DNA of 64,000 bases, from positions 23,821 through 87,820 of the IMG/VR virus record IMGVR_UViG_3300007760_001418; one strand, 5' to 3'. Of the stretch, positions 32,089 through 41,525 are shown piece after piece. The stretch is from a virus. Positions within the stretch are counted from its first letter, which is position 1; each line of letters begins with the position of its first letter. The notes under the pieces are model-generated. The model saw only the letters and a list, made by a program, of their open reading frames with translations. It did not search any database and had not been told where the DNA came from. Both the position numbers and the translations under genes were made by a program.

Positions 32089-34017
32089 GTGCTGAAGAGT
32101 CCATTCGACCCACCCGTATCTAATAATATCAGCATCCCAGATGATGCCGAAGTAGTTTTTGTTTCAGATTTCTTTGTTGAGGATCTAGTCGGAGGTGCTG
32201 AACTAACCTCAGAAGCTTTGATTGAAGCTAGTCCTTTTAAGGTTTTCAAATTACATAGTAAAGATGTATCCCTTCAGGTCCTGGAACAGGGCATTGGTCT
32301 CCATTGGGTATTCGGAAACTATTCTGGAGTTAATCCTGAGATGATCCCTTCTATTGTAGGCAACATGGAATATTCAGTGCTGGAGTACGATTACAAGTAT
32401 TGTAAATACCGGTCACCAGAGAAACACAAGAGCATTGAGATGAAAGAATGCGACTGCCATGAAGGTATCCAAGGCAAAATGATATCGGCCTTCATGTATG
32501 GTGCAAAGAGCCTCTGGTGGATGTCAGAAAGACAACAGCAAAACTATTTTGATAAGTTTCCTTTTCTTTCAGAACGTCCTAACGTAGTACTCAGCTCAGT
32601 CTTTAATGATGACTTTTTTGCTATGCTCAAAGTTATGAAGGAACAAAATCAAGACGTTGAGCGCAGCGGCTGGCTAGTCTTAGGTAGCACATCCTGGATA
32701 AAGGGAACAGACGCAGCAGTACGGTACTGTGAGGATAACAATCTAGATCATAAGGTATTATTGCAGCTGCCATATGCGGAGGTGCTTGATGAAATGTCAA
32801 GGGCAGAAGGATTTGTATATCTTCCTCAGGGCGGAGACACCTGTCCCCGTATGGTTATTGAAGCTAAACTGTTAGGTTGTAAGCTACATATCAATGATAA
32901 TGTTGAACATGCAAATGAGTTGTGGTTTGATACTGATGATACCTTTGACACCATGGCATATCTTTATGCTGCAAGGAAAAGATTCTGGGATGGTATCACT
33001 CATGCAATGGAGTTTGTCCCAACTCTAAGCGGCTATACAACAACATTAGATTGTAATAAGAACGGGTACCCATGGAAGGCTTCTATTAAATCTATGCTTG
33101 GATTCTGTAATGAGGTTGTTGTCGTCGACGGCGGCTCTACAGACGGTACATGGAAAGAATTGCAGGCATGGGCCCACGAAGAAGACAGACTAAACGTATA
33201 TCAAGTTGAAAGGGATTGGGGCCATCCGAGGTTTGCTGTTTTTGATGGTCAACAAAAAGCAGAGGCAAGATCCAGATGCACTGGTGAGTTCTGTTGGCAA
33301 CAGGATGCAGATGAAGTAGTCCATGAGAATGACTATGAAAAAATCCCTCGCCTTCTTAAGACGTTTCCAGTTGATGCAGATGTCGTCTCTTTACCTGTCG
33401 TTGAATACTGGGGCAGTGCTAAGAAAGCACGGGTTGATGTAAATCCATGGAAGTGGCGAATATCAAGAAATGCCCCGCATATTACCCATGGTATTCCAGC
33501 ACCATTTCGTATGACTGATGACGATGGTAACCTATATGCTTCTCCAGGTACAGACGGTTGTGATTACATCCATAATGAGACATACCAAGTGCTTCCTCAT
33601 GCTAGCTTTTATACATCAGACGTACATAATGTTAGGCTACATGCCGCGGCCGGCTCTCCTGGTGCACTAGAGCATTATACTGAGTGGTATAAGCGGGTTG
33701 TTGAAATGCTTCCTGGTGTATATCATTATTCCTGGTTTGATCTAGAGAGAAAGATTAAGACATATAGGGATTACTGGTCACAGCATTGGCAGAGTTTATA
33801 CAACATTGAACAAGAAGATACGGCTGAGAATAATATGTTCTTTGAACGTCCCTGGTCAGAGGTTACTGACAATGATATTACTGAACTAGCAACAAAATTA
33901 GAAGATAAAATGGGGGGCTGGGTATTTCATGTTCCGATTAATTTTGACAATCCGACTCCACACATTACATTAGAAACGTCACAACCGGCGGTTATGGTGG
34001 AAGATGACTCAGAATGA
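32089..34017 (+). CDS. Two-domain glycosyltransferase (GT4-like plus GT2)
   Basis: The N-terminal half looks like a GT-B enzyme: VVFVSDFFVEDLVGGAELTSEAL is the typical first loop, WLVLGSTSWIKGTDAA and FVYLPQGGDTCPRMVIEAKLLGC (about 248-270) match the donor-binding glycogen synthase-like region. The C-terminal half is GT2 (GT-A): VVVVDGGSTDGTWKEL, then WQQDADEVV as the DxD metal site. Such fusions add two sugars in turn. The start is GTG 32089 with AGGAG upstream. It opens the sugar island and overlaps the next GT2 gene by 14 bp. At 642 residues it is full length for both domains. The acceptor is unknown. Confidence 0.8.
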   Translation: MLKSPFDPPVSNNISIPDDAEVVFVSDFFVEDLVGGAELTSEALIEASPFKVFKLHSKDVSLQVLEQGIGLHWVFGNYSGVNPEMIPSIVGNMEYSVLEYDYKYCKYRSPEKHKSIEMKECDCHEGIQGKMISAFMYGAKSLWWMSERQQQNYFDKFPFLSERPNVVLSSVFNDDFFAMLKVMKEQNQDVERSGWLVLGSTSWIKGTDAAVRYCEDNNLDHKVLLQLPYAEVLDEMSRAEGFVYLPQGGDTCPRMVIEAKLLGCKLHINDNVEHANELWFDTDDTFDTMAYLYAARKRFWDGITHAMEFVPTLSGYTTTLDCNKNGYPWKASIKSMLGFCNEVVVVDGGSTDGTWKELQAWAHEEDRLNVYQVERDWGHPRFAVFDGQQKAEARSRCTGEFCWQQDADEVVHENDYEKIPRLLKTFPVDADVVSLPVVEYWGSAKKARVDVNPWKWRISRNAPHITHGIPAPFRMTDDDGNLYASPGTDGCDYIHNETYQVLPHASFYTSDVHNVRLHAAAGSPGALEHYTEWYKRVVEMLPGVYHYSWFDLERKIKTYRDYWSQHWQSLYNIEQEDTAENNMFFERPWSEVTDNDITELATKLEDKMGGWVFHVPINFDNPTPHITLETSQPAVMVEDDSE

Positions 34018-34753
34018 GAATGAAGTAAATCCTAATGATATAGTAATAGGTGTTGTAGTACCCTGTTACAATCATGGAGAGTATCTAAAAGAAAGTGTTG
34101 AGTCGATTTTTAATCAGACCCACCAGAATATTCGCGTTATTATTGTTAATGATGGCTCAACCGATAATACGGCAGAAGTTGCCCGAGAGCTTGTAGCCTC
34201 TGATGATAGGGCAGGTTATATAGAACTAGCCGAAAATCGTGGGAAGTGGTGTGCTATGAATCAGGCAATCGCGCGCATGGACTGTGTGTTTGTAACGACA
34301 CAGGATGCGGATGATGTTTCTACACCAGATCGCCTCGAGCGCCAACTACAATGCCTGCTGCAGACAAATACATCACATAATCTATGTGGATTTTATAATT
34401 GTGAAAATGAAGATGACATCAATGTCCATCGCCTCAAGCGTAAAGAGGGTGAACTTCCGATTATGCCACTTGATGAAGTGCTTAAGCATGTATTAACAGG
34501 GATGCATTCACCAGGCATTAATCATTATTACACAGGCGAATTCGAAACTGCCGGTGCCAGCGCAATGTTTCATAAAAATATATGGAACTTTGGTACCAGG
34601 TTCAACCCACCAGGTATTGGCCTAAGGGTACTGAATAGCGAAGACTCTGACTTCAATTTTCGTGTGACCTTTAACACAACAAGAACATCAGTCCTTCTAG
34701 AGAAGCTTTACTGCTATAGAAGAAATACTTCCACGAATAACGAGGAGATATAA
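34004..34753 (+). CDS. Family 2 glycosyltransferase
   Basis: This is a classic GT2 protein: VVPCYNHGEYLKESVESIFNQTHQNI, VIIVNDGSTDNT and ELAENRGKWCAMNQAI carry the nucleotide-sugar site, and VTTQDADDVSTPDRLERQL holds the DxD metal motif. No membrane segment follows, so it acts in the cytoplasm. It has 249 residues. Translation begins inside the upstream gene, which implies coupling. Donor and acceptor cannot be told from sequence. Confidence 0.88.
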   Translation: MTQNENEVNPNDIVIGVVVPCYNHGEYLKESVESIFNQTHQNIRVIIVNDGSTDNTAEVARELVASDDRAGYIELAENRGKWCAMNQAIARMDCVFVTTQDADDVSTPDRLERQLQCLLQTNTSHNLCGFYNCENEDDINVHRLKRKEGELPIMPLDEVLKHVLTGMHSPGINHYYTGEFETAGASAMFHKNIWNFGTRFNPPGIGLRVLNSEDSDFNFRVTFNTTRTSVLLEKLYCYRRNTSTNNEEI

Positions 34754-34754
34754 T

Positions 34755-35552
34755 ATGAGACTAAAGACAGGGGAGCCGAAGCTATTAGTAAAGTTTCCAA
34801 CTCGAGGCAGGCCTCAAAAGTTCTTTTACGTATTGACATTGTATTATCAGTACCTCAAGGGTAAGCACTTTGAGTTTGTAATATCATGTGACGAAGATGA
34901 TGAGACGATGAATAATGAAACCGTCCGCAATCATTTCAAGCAATTTCCTAATCTTACAGCTTATTATTCTAAGAATGCTAATAAGGTAGAAGCGATCAAC
35001 GCCAATATGGAAGGTAAGGATTTTGATATCCTACTACTGGCCAGTGATGATATGATTCCTGAAATTCCTGGATATGATGCTATTATTAAAAATACAATGA
35101 TGACAACATATCCGGATTATGATGGAGTATTGTGGTTTTTTGATGGATTTCGAAAAGATCTAAACACACTTTGTATCCTTGGTAAAAAGTACTATGATAG
35201 ATTCGGGTACATTTACAATCCCCAGTATAAGACATGGTTCTGTGATAATGAGTTTACCATAGTTGCAGATATGCTAAAGAAGCAGACCCCAGTGAATCAA
35301 GTGATTATACGTCACTGTCATCCAGATATTGTTGGTTATGGCCACGACGGTACATACCAAAGAAATAATGATGATGATGAAAAGCAGGCCGATCAGCAGA
35401 TACTATTAGCTAGAAAAGAAATCGATTTTGATGTACCACAATTGCTATTAGCAGACAGGGAACGTCAACAGGCCCAGCCCAAGCCGGTACCTCCGAAGAA
35501 TAAGTCTAAAAAGTCGACTCGAAAAAATAGAAAGAAGAGAAAGAAGAGATAG
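34755..35552 (+). CDS. GT-A-like glycosyltransferase with a very basic tail
   Basis: The N-terminal LLVKFPTRGRPQKFFYVLTLYY and FVISCDEDDETMN resemble the start of GT-A enzymes, with LLLASDDMIPEIPGYD as a likely metal site. The match to GT2 is weaker than for its neighbours. The last 20 residues are almost all Lys and Arg (KSKKSTRKNRKKRKKR), which could bind nucleic acid or membrane phosphate. GAGGAG precedes the ATG. It begins one base after the upstream stop. Confidence 0.65.
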   Translation: MRLKTGEPKLLVKFPTRGRPQKFFYVLTLYYQYLKGKHFEFVISCDEDDETMNNETVRNHFKQFPNLTAYYSKNANKVEAINANMEGKDFDILLLASDDMIPEIPGYDAIIKNTMMTTYPDYDGVLWFFDGFRKDLNTLCILGKKYYDRFGYIYNPQYKTWFCDNEFTIVADMLKKQTPVNQVIIRHCHPDIVGYGHDGTYQRNNDDDEKQADQQILLARKEIDFDVPQLLLADRERQQAQPKPVPPKNKSKKSTRKNRKKRKKR

Positions 35553-35558
35553 AAATAC

Positions 35559-36392
35559 ATGATTCTAAACGTCGACTATCCTATCGGTGCTAGCTGTAAG
35601 GTTCCAACAGAGGATACAATTTGTGGAAATTTAATTGAAGAAAACTCAATTCCCGAGGATTATACCCTTGTAAATTGTAATTGGACAAAATGTATTAATG
35701 GGTGGGGGCTACAAAGAACGCAGCAAAAACTAAATGATACGAAGGTACAACTAGTTGCCGCCGGTCGTGATGTCCAAAAGTCAATCTTTATATGCCAACA
35801 CATATCAGCTGATAAATTGGTATGGCCATCAGGATTAGTTTTTTCACCACATGCCACAAAAGGAAATCATCATATTGCTATTCCTCATATTGCATGTAGC
35901 TATCCAACATTTAGAAGTGAGAGAAAGCTCACGGCCAGCTTTATGGGAAGCTTTGAAACACATTGGACTCGGCCTTTATTGGAAAACCATAAATCTTCGA
36001 ATGTGACTATAATCAATAGTGGCGTATGGTACCATTATAATCCGGACGAATTTCGAAAGAGCACGTACGAAAACTTGCTGGCCATTAGTAAGTTTACATT
36101 TTGTCCACGTGGAACAGGTCCAAGCACAATAAGAATATGGGAAGCACTTGCAGCCGGCAGTATACCAGTAATATTCTCAGATTCTTTAGCTTTACCCAAT
36201 ATTGATTATGACTGGAATGATGTGGTAATTTTTATTCCTGAGCAAAATATAATGAACGCAATGAACATATTGAGCAGATATTCAGACAATGATATTGTTA
36301 CGATGTCTAATGCTGGGATGAAAGTATTTCAGGAATATTGTAGCCAAGAGAATATTCACAAGTTTATTATTAATGAGATTCAAGCATGTTAA
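35559..36392 (+). CDS. Exostosin-like glycosyltransferase (GT47)
   Basis: The C-terminal half shows the exostosin signature: YENLLAISKFTFCPRGTGPS, TIRIWEALAAGSIPVIFSD, then DWNDVVIFIPE. These match the GlcA/galactose-type GT47 domain, which is common in plants, animals and algae and scattered in bacteria. The N-terminal part (ASFMGSFETHWTRPLL) also fits. At 277 residues it is short. There is no membrane anchor. It ends seven bases inside the next gene. Confidence 0.75.
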   Translation: MILNVDYPIGASCKVPTEDTICGNLIEENSIPEDYTLVNCNWTKCINGWGLQRTQQKLNDTKVQLVAAGRDVQKSIFICQHISADKLVWPSGLVFSPHATKGNHHIAIPHIACSYPTFRSERKLTASFMGSFETHWTRPLLENHKSSNVTIINSGVWYHYNPDEFRKSTYENLLAISKFTFCPRGTGPSTIRIWEALAAGSIPVIFSDSLALPNIDYDWNDVVIFIPEQNIMNAMNILSRYSDNDIVTMSNAGMKVFQEYCSQENIHKFIINEIQAC

Positions 36393-37150
36393 TTGTCACA
36401 ATCTTTAATTACCCAGACAACGAAAATTATAATACTATGTGTAAGTGCTGGATACAACAGACCGCTCTTCATTGTGGTGGTTCAAGAATACTCATTTTAA
36501 CAGAACAAGATTCTTTACCACCAGATGTTAGTGAGTTTGCTAGTAGATATCCATCAGTAACAATAGAGAAGAAAGAACGTTCAGGCCACATTGACCTATC
36601 TACTGCAGGTCAAAAAGCCAATCATAACGTTTTATTTAAGCTTTACAATCTATGCAGTATAACAGAGCCATTTATCTTTGTCGACGCTGATGCATTTTTT
36701 CTGTCTAGTTACGAGAACTTACTAACGGCTTCATATGATAAGCCATTTATAGCTGTAAATCATCAAAAGATTCCGGATCATACTTCTCATTTACCATATG
36801 ATTTTTTCAACTCCGGAATGATGATAGTTTCAGATCCAGCCATTTTGGACTGGCATGCATTAGTAATGAGGCTAATGCAAGATTCAAGATTTGTATATCC
36901 TGGGACTGATCAATCTATGTTAAATTCGTACTTTAAGAATATGAACTATGACTATACACACCCGTTAGTCGGTCATGGATGGAATAGTTGTGCAAAATAT
37001 ACCGTCTATAATCCTGATCAAACTGCACGCTGTATTGGTCTTGGTGAGGAGTATGATGTACACCTCAATCATTTTTGGTGGGAGTTTAAGCCATGGAAGC
37101 TTGGCTGCCCAATATTCAATAAGGTAAAAAACAACAATGAAGAAAGATAA
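36386..37150 (+). CDS. GT-A (GT8-like) glycosyltransferase
   Basis: FIFVDADAFFLSSYENLL holds a clear DxD metal motif, NSGMMIVSDPAIL and PGTDQSMLNSYF follow in the order seen in GT8-type enzymes, where they bind the donor and acceptor. The N-terminal segment (MLIVTIFNYPDNENY) is a normal first strand. The family assignment is from motif order only. It has 254 residues and overlaps the GT47 gene by seven bases. Confidence 0.65.
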   Translation: MLIVTIFNYPDNENYNTMCKCWIQQTALHCGGSRILILTEQDSLPPDVSEFASRYPSVTIEKKERSGHIDLSTAGQKANHNVLFKLYNLCSITEPFIFVDADAFFLSSYENLLTASYDKPFIAVNHQKIPDHTSHLPYDFFNSGMMIVSDPAILDWHALVMRLMQDSRFVYPGTDQSMLNSYFKNMNYDYTHPLVGHGWNSCAKYTVYNPDQTARCIGLGEEYDVHLNHFWWEFKPWKLGCPIFNKVKNNNEER

Positions 37151-37205
37151 TGAAAAAAGTACCAAAATTCGTAGATCATTAAGGAAATAACTAAGGGAAC
37201 TAATA

Positions 37206-37967
37206 GTGAATGAGCTTATAAAAGATGAGATAACTGTTATTTTAACTGTCTGGAAGCGTCCACATCTTCAGAAACAACTAAATCATGTTTTAAGTCAAAC
37301 AAAAAAGCCGAGTCAAGTTTGGATATATCAAAATGAGTCGCACTTCAATATTGACATTCCTGAAGAGGCAAAGGAGAAACATAATATTTCAGTTATTCAA
37401 TCAAAGGATATAAATTTTAAGTTTCACGGGAGATTTGTTTTGCCTCTCTTATGTGATACAGAATATATCGCGATTTTTGATGATGATACAATACCTGGTC
37501 CACTGTGGTTAGAAAACTGCCTTGACACTTCGAAGAGAAATAACTGTATTGTCGGCGCCAACGGCAGAACCATACGAAGTATTACTAATACATCAAATTC
37601 TGCATGCATCGGCACCGGTGATGGTGCCCCTGTGGAGAAAGAGACGGAGGTAGATTTTGTTGGGCATTGTTGGTTTTTTAAGACTGAGTGGTGTAAAAAC
37701 TTATGGAAAGACCGGCCGGCGAGTTGGGATAATGGAGAAGATATTCACCTTGCTGCAGCTTGTCAAATCTATGAGGGAATAAAGTGCTTTGTACCGAGGA
37801 TGCCACGAGGCAATATACAGCTATGGGGAGACACCGAGGTCCATCTTGGGTCGGATAATGTTGCAACATGGAAGACTAGCAATCATAGTGATTTGAGAGA
37901 TAACGTTATAAAATATTGGATCGATAGAGGGTGGAATCCCTTGGCAGCAAGAGGAACCGATGATTAG
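37206..37967 (+). CDS. Family 2-like glycosyltransferase
   Basis: ITVILTVWKRPHLQKQLNHVLSQ is a GT2/GT64-type start, and EYIAIFDDDTIPGPLWLENCL carries the DDD metal site. WDNGEDIHLAAACQI is in the place of the catalytic-base region (the ED of ED-x-x-L). The start is GTG 37206, with AAGGGAAC upstream. The 55 bp before it holds no supported gene. It overlaps the next gene by eight bases. Confidence 0.75.
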   Translation: MNELIKDEITVILTVWKRPHLQKQLNHVLSQTKKPSQVWIYQNESHFNIDIPEEAKEKHNISVIQSKDINFKFHGRFVLPLLCDTEYIAIFDDDTIPGPLWLENCLDTSKRNNCIVGANGRTIRSITNTSNSACIGTGDGAPVEKETEVDFVGHCWFFKTEWCKNLWKDRPASWDNGEDIHLAAACQIYEGIKCFVPRMPRGNIQLWGDTEVHLGSDNVATWKTSNHSDLRDNVIKYWIDRGWNPLAARGTDD

Positions 37968-38643
37968 TAATACACGCATTCTCGGCCACAGGGGAGATTT
38001 AGAAAACTACAGCTCAAACACAAAAGAAAGTGTGCTATCGGCATTTGCTCTGAGCGATGGTGTTGAGATAGACATTAATATTTCAAAAGATAATATTTTC
38101 TTCTTTTATCATGAAGAAGACTGGCCTACTGGTGGCAAAATTCTAGCAAGGAATATGGATATTTCTGAAATTAGAGATATCTGCCCCAACGGCGAAACGG
38201 TACTCACCCTTCAAGAGGCCCTATCTTTAGCACATGAACACCAAAAAATATTGTGTATTCATATGGAACTCGGCGGCGGCGGCCGCCGGTGGACCAGCCC
38301 GCTCACTGGAGATGAGATTAAACAGCTGCTTAAAATAATTGACGAAAGCAGGATCTCTAAAGAACTAATCATGCTTCATACCACATCCCCTCGACTTGCA
38401 AGATCATATTATAATGAAGGATATACAGTCTTTTTACGGGGTTCTTGTATTGAGAGAAGGGGTATGTATCGATTTAATGAGTACAGAAATATAGTAAAAA
38501 ATAAAGTTGATCTTAGCAAAAGCATGGCCTACACATTAAATAGTCGGCATGAAATTGGTGCTACTATAAGCAAGGGATTTGGGTATATACTGACAGATAA
38601 CTTATCACTAACAAAACCTGGTCTATGGGGAACTAATAAATGA
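37960..38643 (+). CDS. GDPD-like phosphodiesterase
   Basis: ILGHRGDLENYSSNTKESVLSAFALSDGVEIDI follows the glycerophosphodiester phosphodiesterase pattern HRG...N(T)...AF...G...EiDi, and FFFYHEEDW supplies the next His. These residues bind calcium and act in catalysis. IHMELGGGG and YILTDN fit later strands of the TIM barrel. The enzyme would cleave glycerol-phosphate esters; within a glycan island it may trim or act on glycerol-phosphate decorations. At 227 residues it is a compact single domain. It overlaps the next gene by four bases. Confidence 0.8.
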   Translation: MISNTRILGHRGDLENYSSNTKESVLSAFALSDGVEIDINISKDNIFFFYHEEDWPTGGKILARNMDISEIRDICPNGETVLTLQEALSLAHEHQKILCIHMELGGGGRRWTSPLTGDEIKQLLKIIDESRISKELIMLHTTSPRLARSYYNEGYTVFLRGSCIERRGMYRFNEYRNIVKNKVDLSKSMAYTLNSRHEIGATISKGFGYILTDNLSLTKPGLWGTNK

Positions 38644-39602
38644 AAACCACAGATGATAGAACATATTACTCTAGGACTGGCAACAAAAAAAAGAAATTTG
38701 TTAGGGATTTTGTTTCGAAATATCCTGAAGCTAAAAAAATATTTGATGTTGGCTGTAACAATGGAGACATGTCTTATCCACTTCAGAAAGAATTGAATAA
38801 AGACGTCTATGGTATAGATTTATCCAAAGAACTCAAAACCCCACATGATTATCAGATGGATATAGTTGATATCATGAAGTGGGACTTACTATACCCGAAT
38901 GACATTACTCTTTTCTTTAGTCTTTATCACCACCTTTTAGCAAAACATGGTATCGACGAGGTTGATGATCTATTTTATAAACTTCTTCTTCATACAAAAC
39001 ATTTGTTATTTGATGTAGGAAATTTAAGTGAAAAGCTTAGGCAGTCTCAGTACTGGTACCCTATACAGAAAAAATACTTCAAAAATGAAAAAGATCTATT
39101 TGATCATTTTGGAATTGATTATAATGTATTGGGTAAGTGGGACACCGGGGGAGGCACAAGGACTGTAGTTTCTTTTTCATCCTCTAGTTTTGACGGCGCT
39201 ATAGAGGTAGTAGAAGAATACAGGAGACTAATTGGCAGTTCCAATTCGGCGAAGGGACTTTTAGAGAAGAACTCTAAAGATCCAGAAATTTATACCGGTG
39301 CCGAGTATAAGAAACTAAAGCTAGGTAACAAACTGTTTTTTTCTAAAAAACATAAAGATGAAGACCGCCAGAAAAGAGAACTGAAGAATATAGAGAAAAT
39401 TTATAATTCATCTGACAGTAGTCTCAAAAATAAGCTTATCCGATATTACGGCCACTCAACAACCTACGGATTCATTTATGAATGGATTGATGATTTTATT
39501 TATAGTGGAAAAACTAGCATTAAGGTACCTGGCCTGACCTTGACGGATGTCGACATTATTAAGGTTGGCAAAAATAAAAAATATATAGACTTTGAACGAT
39601 AA
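38640..39602 (+). CDS. SAM-dependent methyltransferase with an extra C-terminal domain
   Basis: FDVGCNNGDMSYPLQKEL is motif I of class I methyltransferases, VYGIDLSKEL is motif II, and DITLFFSLYHHLL the region around motif IV. It ends with HLLFDVGNLSEKL. About 150 further residues (from KGLLEKN) contain many Lys and Tyr residues and IYEWIDDFIYSGK, which faintly recalls a kinase-like lobe, but no motif is complete. It may methylate a sugar or lipid. The start overlaps the GDPD gene in ATGA. Confidence 0.7.
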   Translation: MKTTDDRTYYSRTGNKKKKFVRDFVSKYPEAKKIFDVGCNNGDMSYPLQKELNKDVYGIDLSKELKTPHDYQMDIVDIMKWDLLYPNDITLFFSLYHHLLAKHGIDEVDDLFYKLLLHTKHLLFDVGNLSEKLRQSQYWYPIQKKYFKNEKDLFDHFGIDYNVLGKWDTGGGTRTVVSFSSSSFDGAIEVVEEYRRLIGSSNSAKGLLEKNSKDPEIYTGAEYKKLKLGNKLFFSKKHKDEDRQKRELKNIEKIYNSSDSSLKNKLIRYYGHSTTYGFIYEWIDDFIYSGKTSIKVPGLTLTDVDIIKVGKNKKYIDFER

Positions 39603-39603
39603 A

Positions 39604-40593
39604 ATGCTACTTATTTGTTACGGCACTCGCCCAGAATACTTAAAAATAAAGCCACTTCTAAAAAAGATGGAAGGTCAATTGGAGTTTCGTACGCTGTTCA
39701 CAGGGCAACACACTGATCTAATAGAAGGCAATACAGCCCCAGACTATGTTGTCTCTATATGCTCTGGAAAAAATCGTCTAAATTCAATAATTGCTTCTAC
39801 CATAGACTGTATGGATTTTGAAAAAGAGGGAATAACATCCGTCCTTGTGCAAGGGGACACAACATCCGCAATGTCACTAGCCATTAGCGCATTTAATCAA
39901 CAAATACCGGTAATACATCTTGAAGCAGGTTTACGAACATATAATCTTCACCAACCATACCCAGAAGAGGCAAATCGTCAAATCATAGGGAGAATAGCAT
40001 CTTTAAGCTTATGCCCGACGACGCTATCAGCACAAAGGCTTAATGATGAAAAATCATATGGTGTTACTGAGGTTGTAGGCAATACTGTTTTGGACAACCT
40101 AACTGGTCTTAGCACTACCACTAAAAATAATGTCCTCGTAACCCTGCACCGCCGCGAAAATCATACTATGATAGCGGAGTGGTTTAGGGAAATAGAAAAA
40201 GTATCCTTACAACATGATTGTGAATTTATACTTCCCATACATCCAAACCCAAACGTTATTTGTCACAAGGGTATTTTAAGTAACGTAAAGGTTGTAGATC
40301 CAATGCCATATCAAGAGCTTTTACAACACCTGGCCGATTGTTCATTTGTTATAACAGATAGTGGGGGAATACAAGAAGAAGCAGCATTTTTGAGAAAACC
40401 ATGCATTGTATGCCGCAAAAAAACTGAGAGATCAGAGGGACTAAATAATTTTTCGATATTATGTGAAGAGCCAAAGCTATTATCAGAGAGAATAGCTCAA
40501 TCAAAAGGCCTGAAAATGAAAGGGGATTGCCCATATGGCGATGGCAAATCTTCTGGTAGGATTGTAAGAATTATTAAGGATTTTATGAAATGA
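39604..40593 (+). CDS. wecB: UDP-N-acetylglucosamine 2-epimerase
   Basis: The protein follows the WecB/MnaA family through its length: ICYGTRPEYLKIKPL, LFTGQHTDLI, VLVQGDTTSAMSLA, VIHLEAGLRT, PEEANRQIIGRIASL, VTLHRRENH, LPIHPNPNV, and ITDSGGIQEEAAFLRKP with the key histidines and acids. It converts UDP-GlcNAc to UDP-ManNAc. At 329 residues it is slightly shorter than the usual 370. ATG 39604 comes right after the upstream stop; a TTG at 39592 is the alternative. No strong ribosome site is visible, so it probably depends on coupling. A nucleotide-sugar dehydrogenase at 44460 could oxidise the product. Confidence 0.88.
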   Translation: MLLICYGTRPEYLKIKPLLKKMEGQLEFRTLFTGQHTDLIEGNTAPDYVVSICSGKNRLNSIIASTIDCMDFEKEGITSVLVQGDTTSAMSLAISAFNQQIPVIHLEAGLRTYNLHQPYPEEANRQIIGRIASLSLCPTTLSAQRLNDEKSYGVTEVVGNTVLDNLTGLSTTTKNNVLVTLHRRENHTMIAEWFREIEKVSLQHDCEFILPIHPNPNVICHKGILSNVKVVDPMPYQELLQHLADCSFVITDSGGIQEEAAFLRKPCIVCRKKTERSEGLNNFSILCEEPKLLSERIAQSKGLKMKGDCPYGDGKSSGRIVRIIKDFMK

Positions 40594-41525
40594 AGGTATT
40601 AGTAACAGGTGCATCAGGAATGGTTGGCCATTCTTTTCGGGAGAATATCAAGCTTCCATATAGCTATGAATTTGTATTTGTCGGTGGTGGAGATTGTGAC
40701 CTAACAAATCGAGCTGCAACATTTAAGCTATTCAAAGAGACCCAACCAGATTACGTTATCCACCTTGCCGCAAAGGTAGGTGGTGTGAAGGGTAATACAG
40801 ATTATGTCGCCGACTTCTACACCCAGAATATTCAGATGAATACAAATGTTTTGGATGCAGCGTATGTTTTCAAGGCCAAGAAAGTTGTTTCTCTTTTAAG
40901 TACATGCGTTTATCCGGATTCTGCGACATATCCACTAACGGAAGATCAGATCCATAAAGGCCCACCACACAGATCAAATTTTGGATATGCATATGCCAAG
41001 AGAATGCTGGATATCCAGTCTCAGGCATATCGCCAACAGCATGGTTGCAATTTCATAACCGCAGTGCCAAACAATTTATTCGGCGAGAATGACAGCTTCC
41101 ATCTGACAGACGGCCATGTTATCCCAGCGTTAATCCGAAAAGTGTATGAGGCAAAAATCAATAATGAGCCGACAGTAACATTTTGGGGCGATGGAAGCCC
41201 ACTCCGCGAATTCACACATTCAGATGATATTGCCAGGCTGTTGCTCTTTCTTTTGGAGAGATATAACAGCGCAGCACCCGTTAACATCGGAAACACCGGT
41301 GAGGTTAGCATTAAAGAGGTTGCTGAAAATATTATAGAGAATATAGGATATGAGGGTACAGTGGTATGGGATACCTCAATGCCAGCTGGCCAGCATAGAA
41401 AACCATCCTCAAATAATAAACTAATGGAAATGAGGTGGTATCCATATTCTGACTTTAAGACGTCACTAGCTAGTACGTGCAATTGGTTTATACAAAACTA
41501 TCCTAATGTTCGTGGAATCAGTTGA
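40590..41525 (+). CDS. fcl: GDP-L-fucose synthase
   Basis: This is a bifunctional 3,5-epimerase/4-reductase that turns GDP-4-keto-6-deoxymannose into GDP-L-fucose. VTGASGMVGHSF is the NADP-binding loop, HLAAKVGGVKGNTDYVADFY and LSTCVYPDSATYPLTED match GMER/WcaG, and YAYAKRMLDIQ has the catalytic Tyr-Lys. PNNLFGENDSFH and WGDGSPLREFTHSDDIA complete the family set. At 311 residues it is full length. It overlaps wecB in ATGA. Its partner, GDP-mannose 4,6-dehydratase, is two genes downstream. Confidence 0.93.
   Translation: MKVLVTGASGMVGHSFRENIKLPYSYEFVFVGGGDCDLTNRAATFKLFKETQPDYVIHLAAKVGGVKGNTDYVADFYTQNIQMNTNVLDAAYVFKAKKVVSLLSTCVYPDSATYPLTEDQIHKGPPHRSNFGYAYAKRMLDIQSQAYRQQHGCNFITAVPNNLFGENDSFHLTDGHVIPALIRKVYEAKINNEPTVTFWGDGSPLREFTHSDDIARLLLFLLERYNSAAPVNIGNTGEVSIKEVAENIIENIGYEGTVVWDTSMPAGQHRKPSSNNKLMEMRWYPYSDFKTSLASTCNWFIQNYPNVRGIS

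Noticed and set aside
37137-37190. Small frame of 17 codons between two glycosyltransferase genes
   Set aside because: It overlaps the end of the upstream gene, is very short and Lys-rich by base composition, and has no good ribosome site.
38273-38292. GC-rich palindrome CGGCGGCCGCCG in the GDPD-like gene
   Set aside because: It lies inside a Gly-Gly-Arg-Arg coding stretch and is explained by codon use; no sign of a regulatory role.
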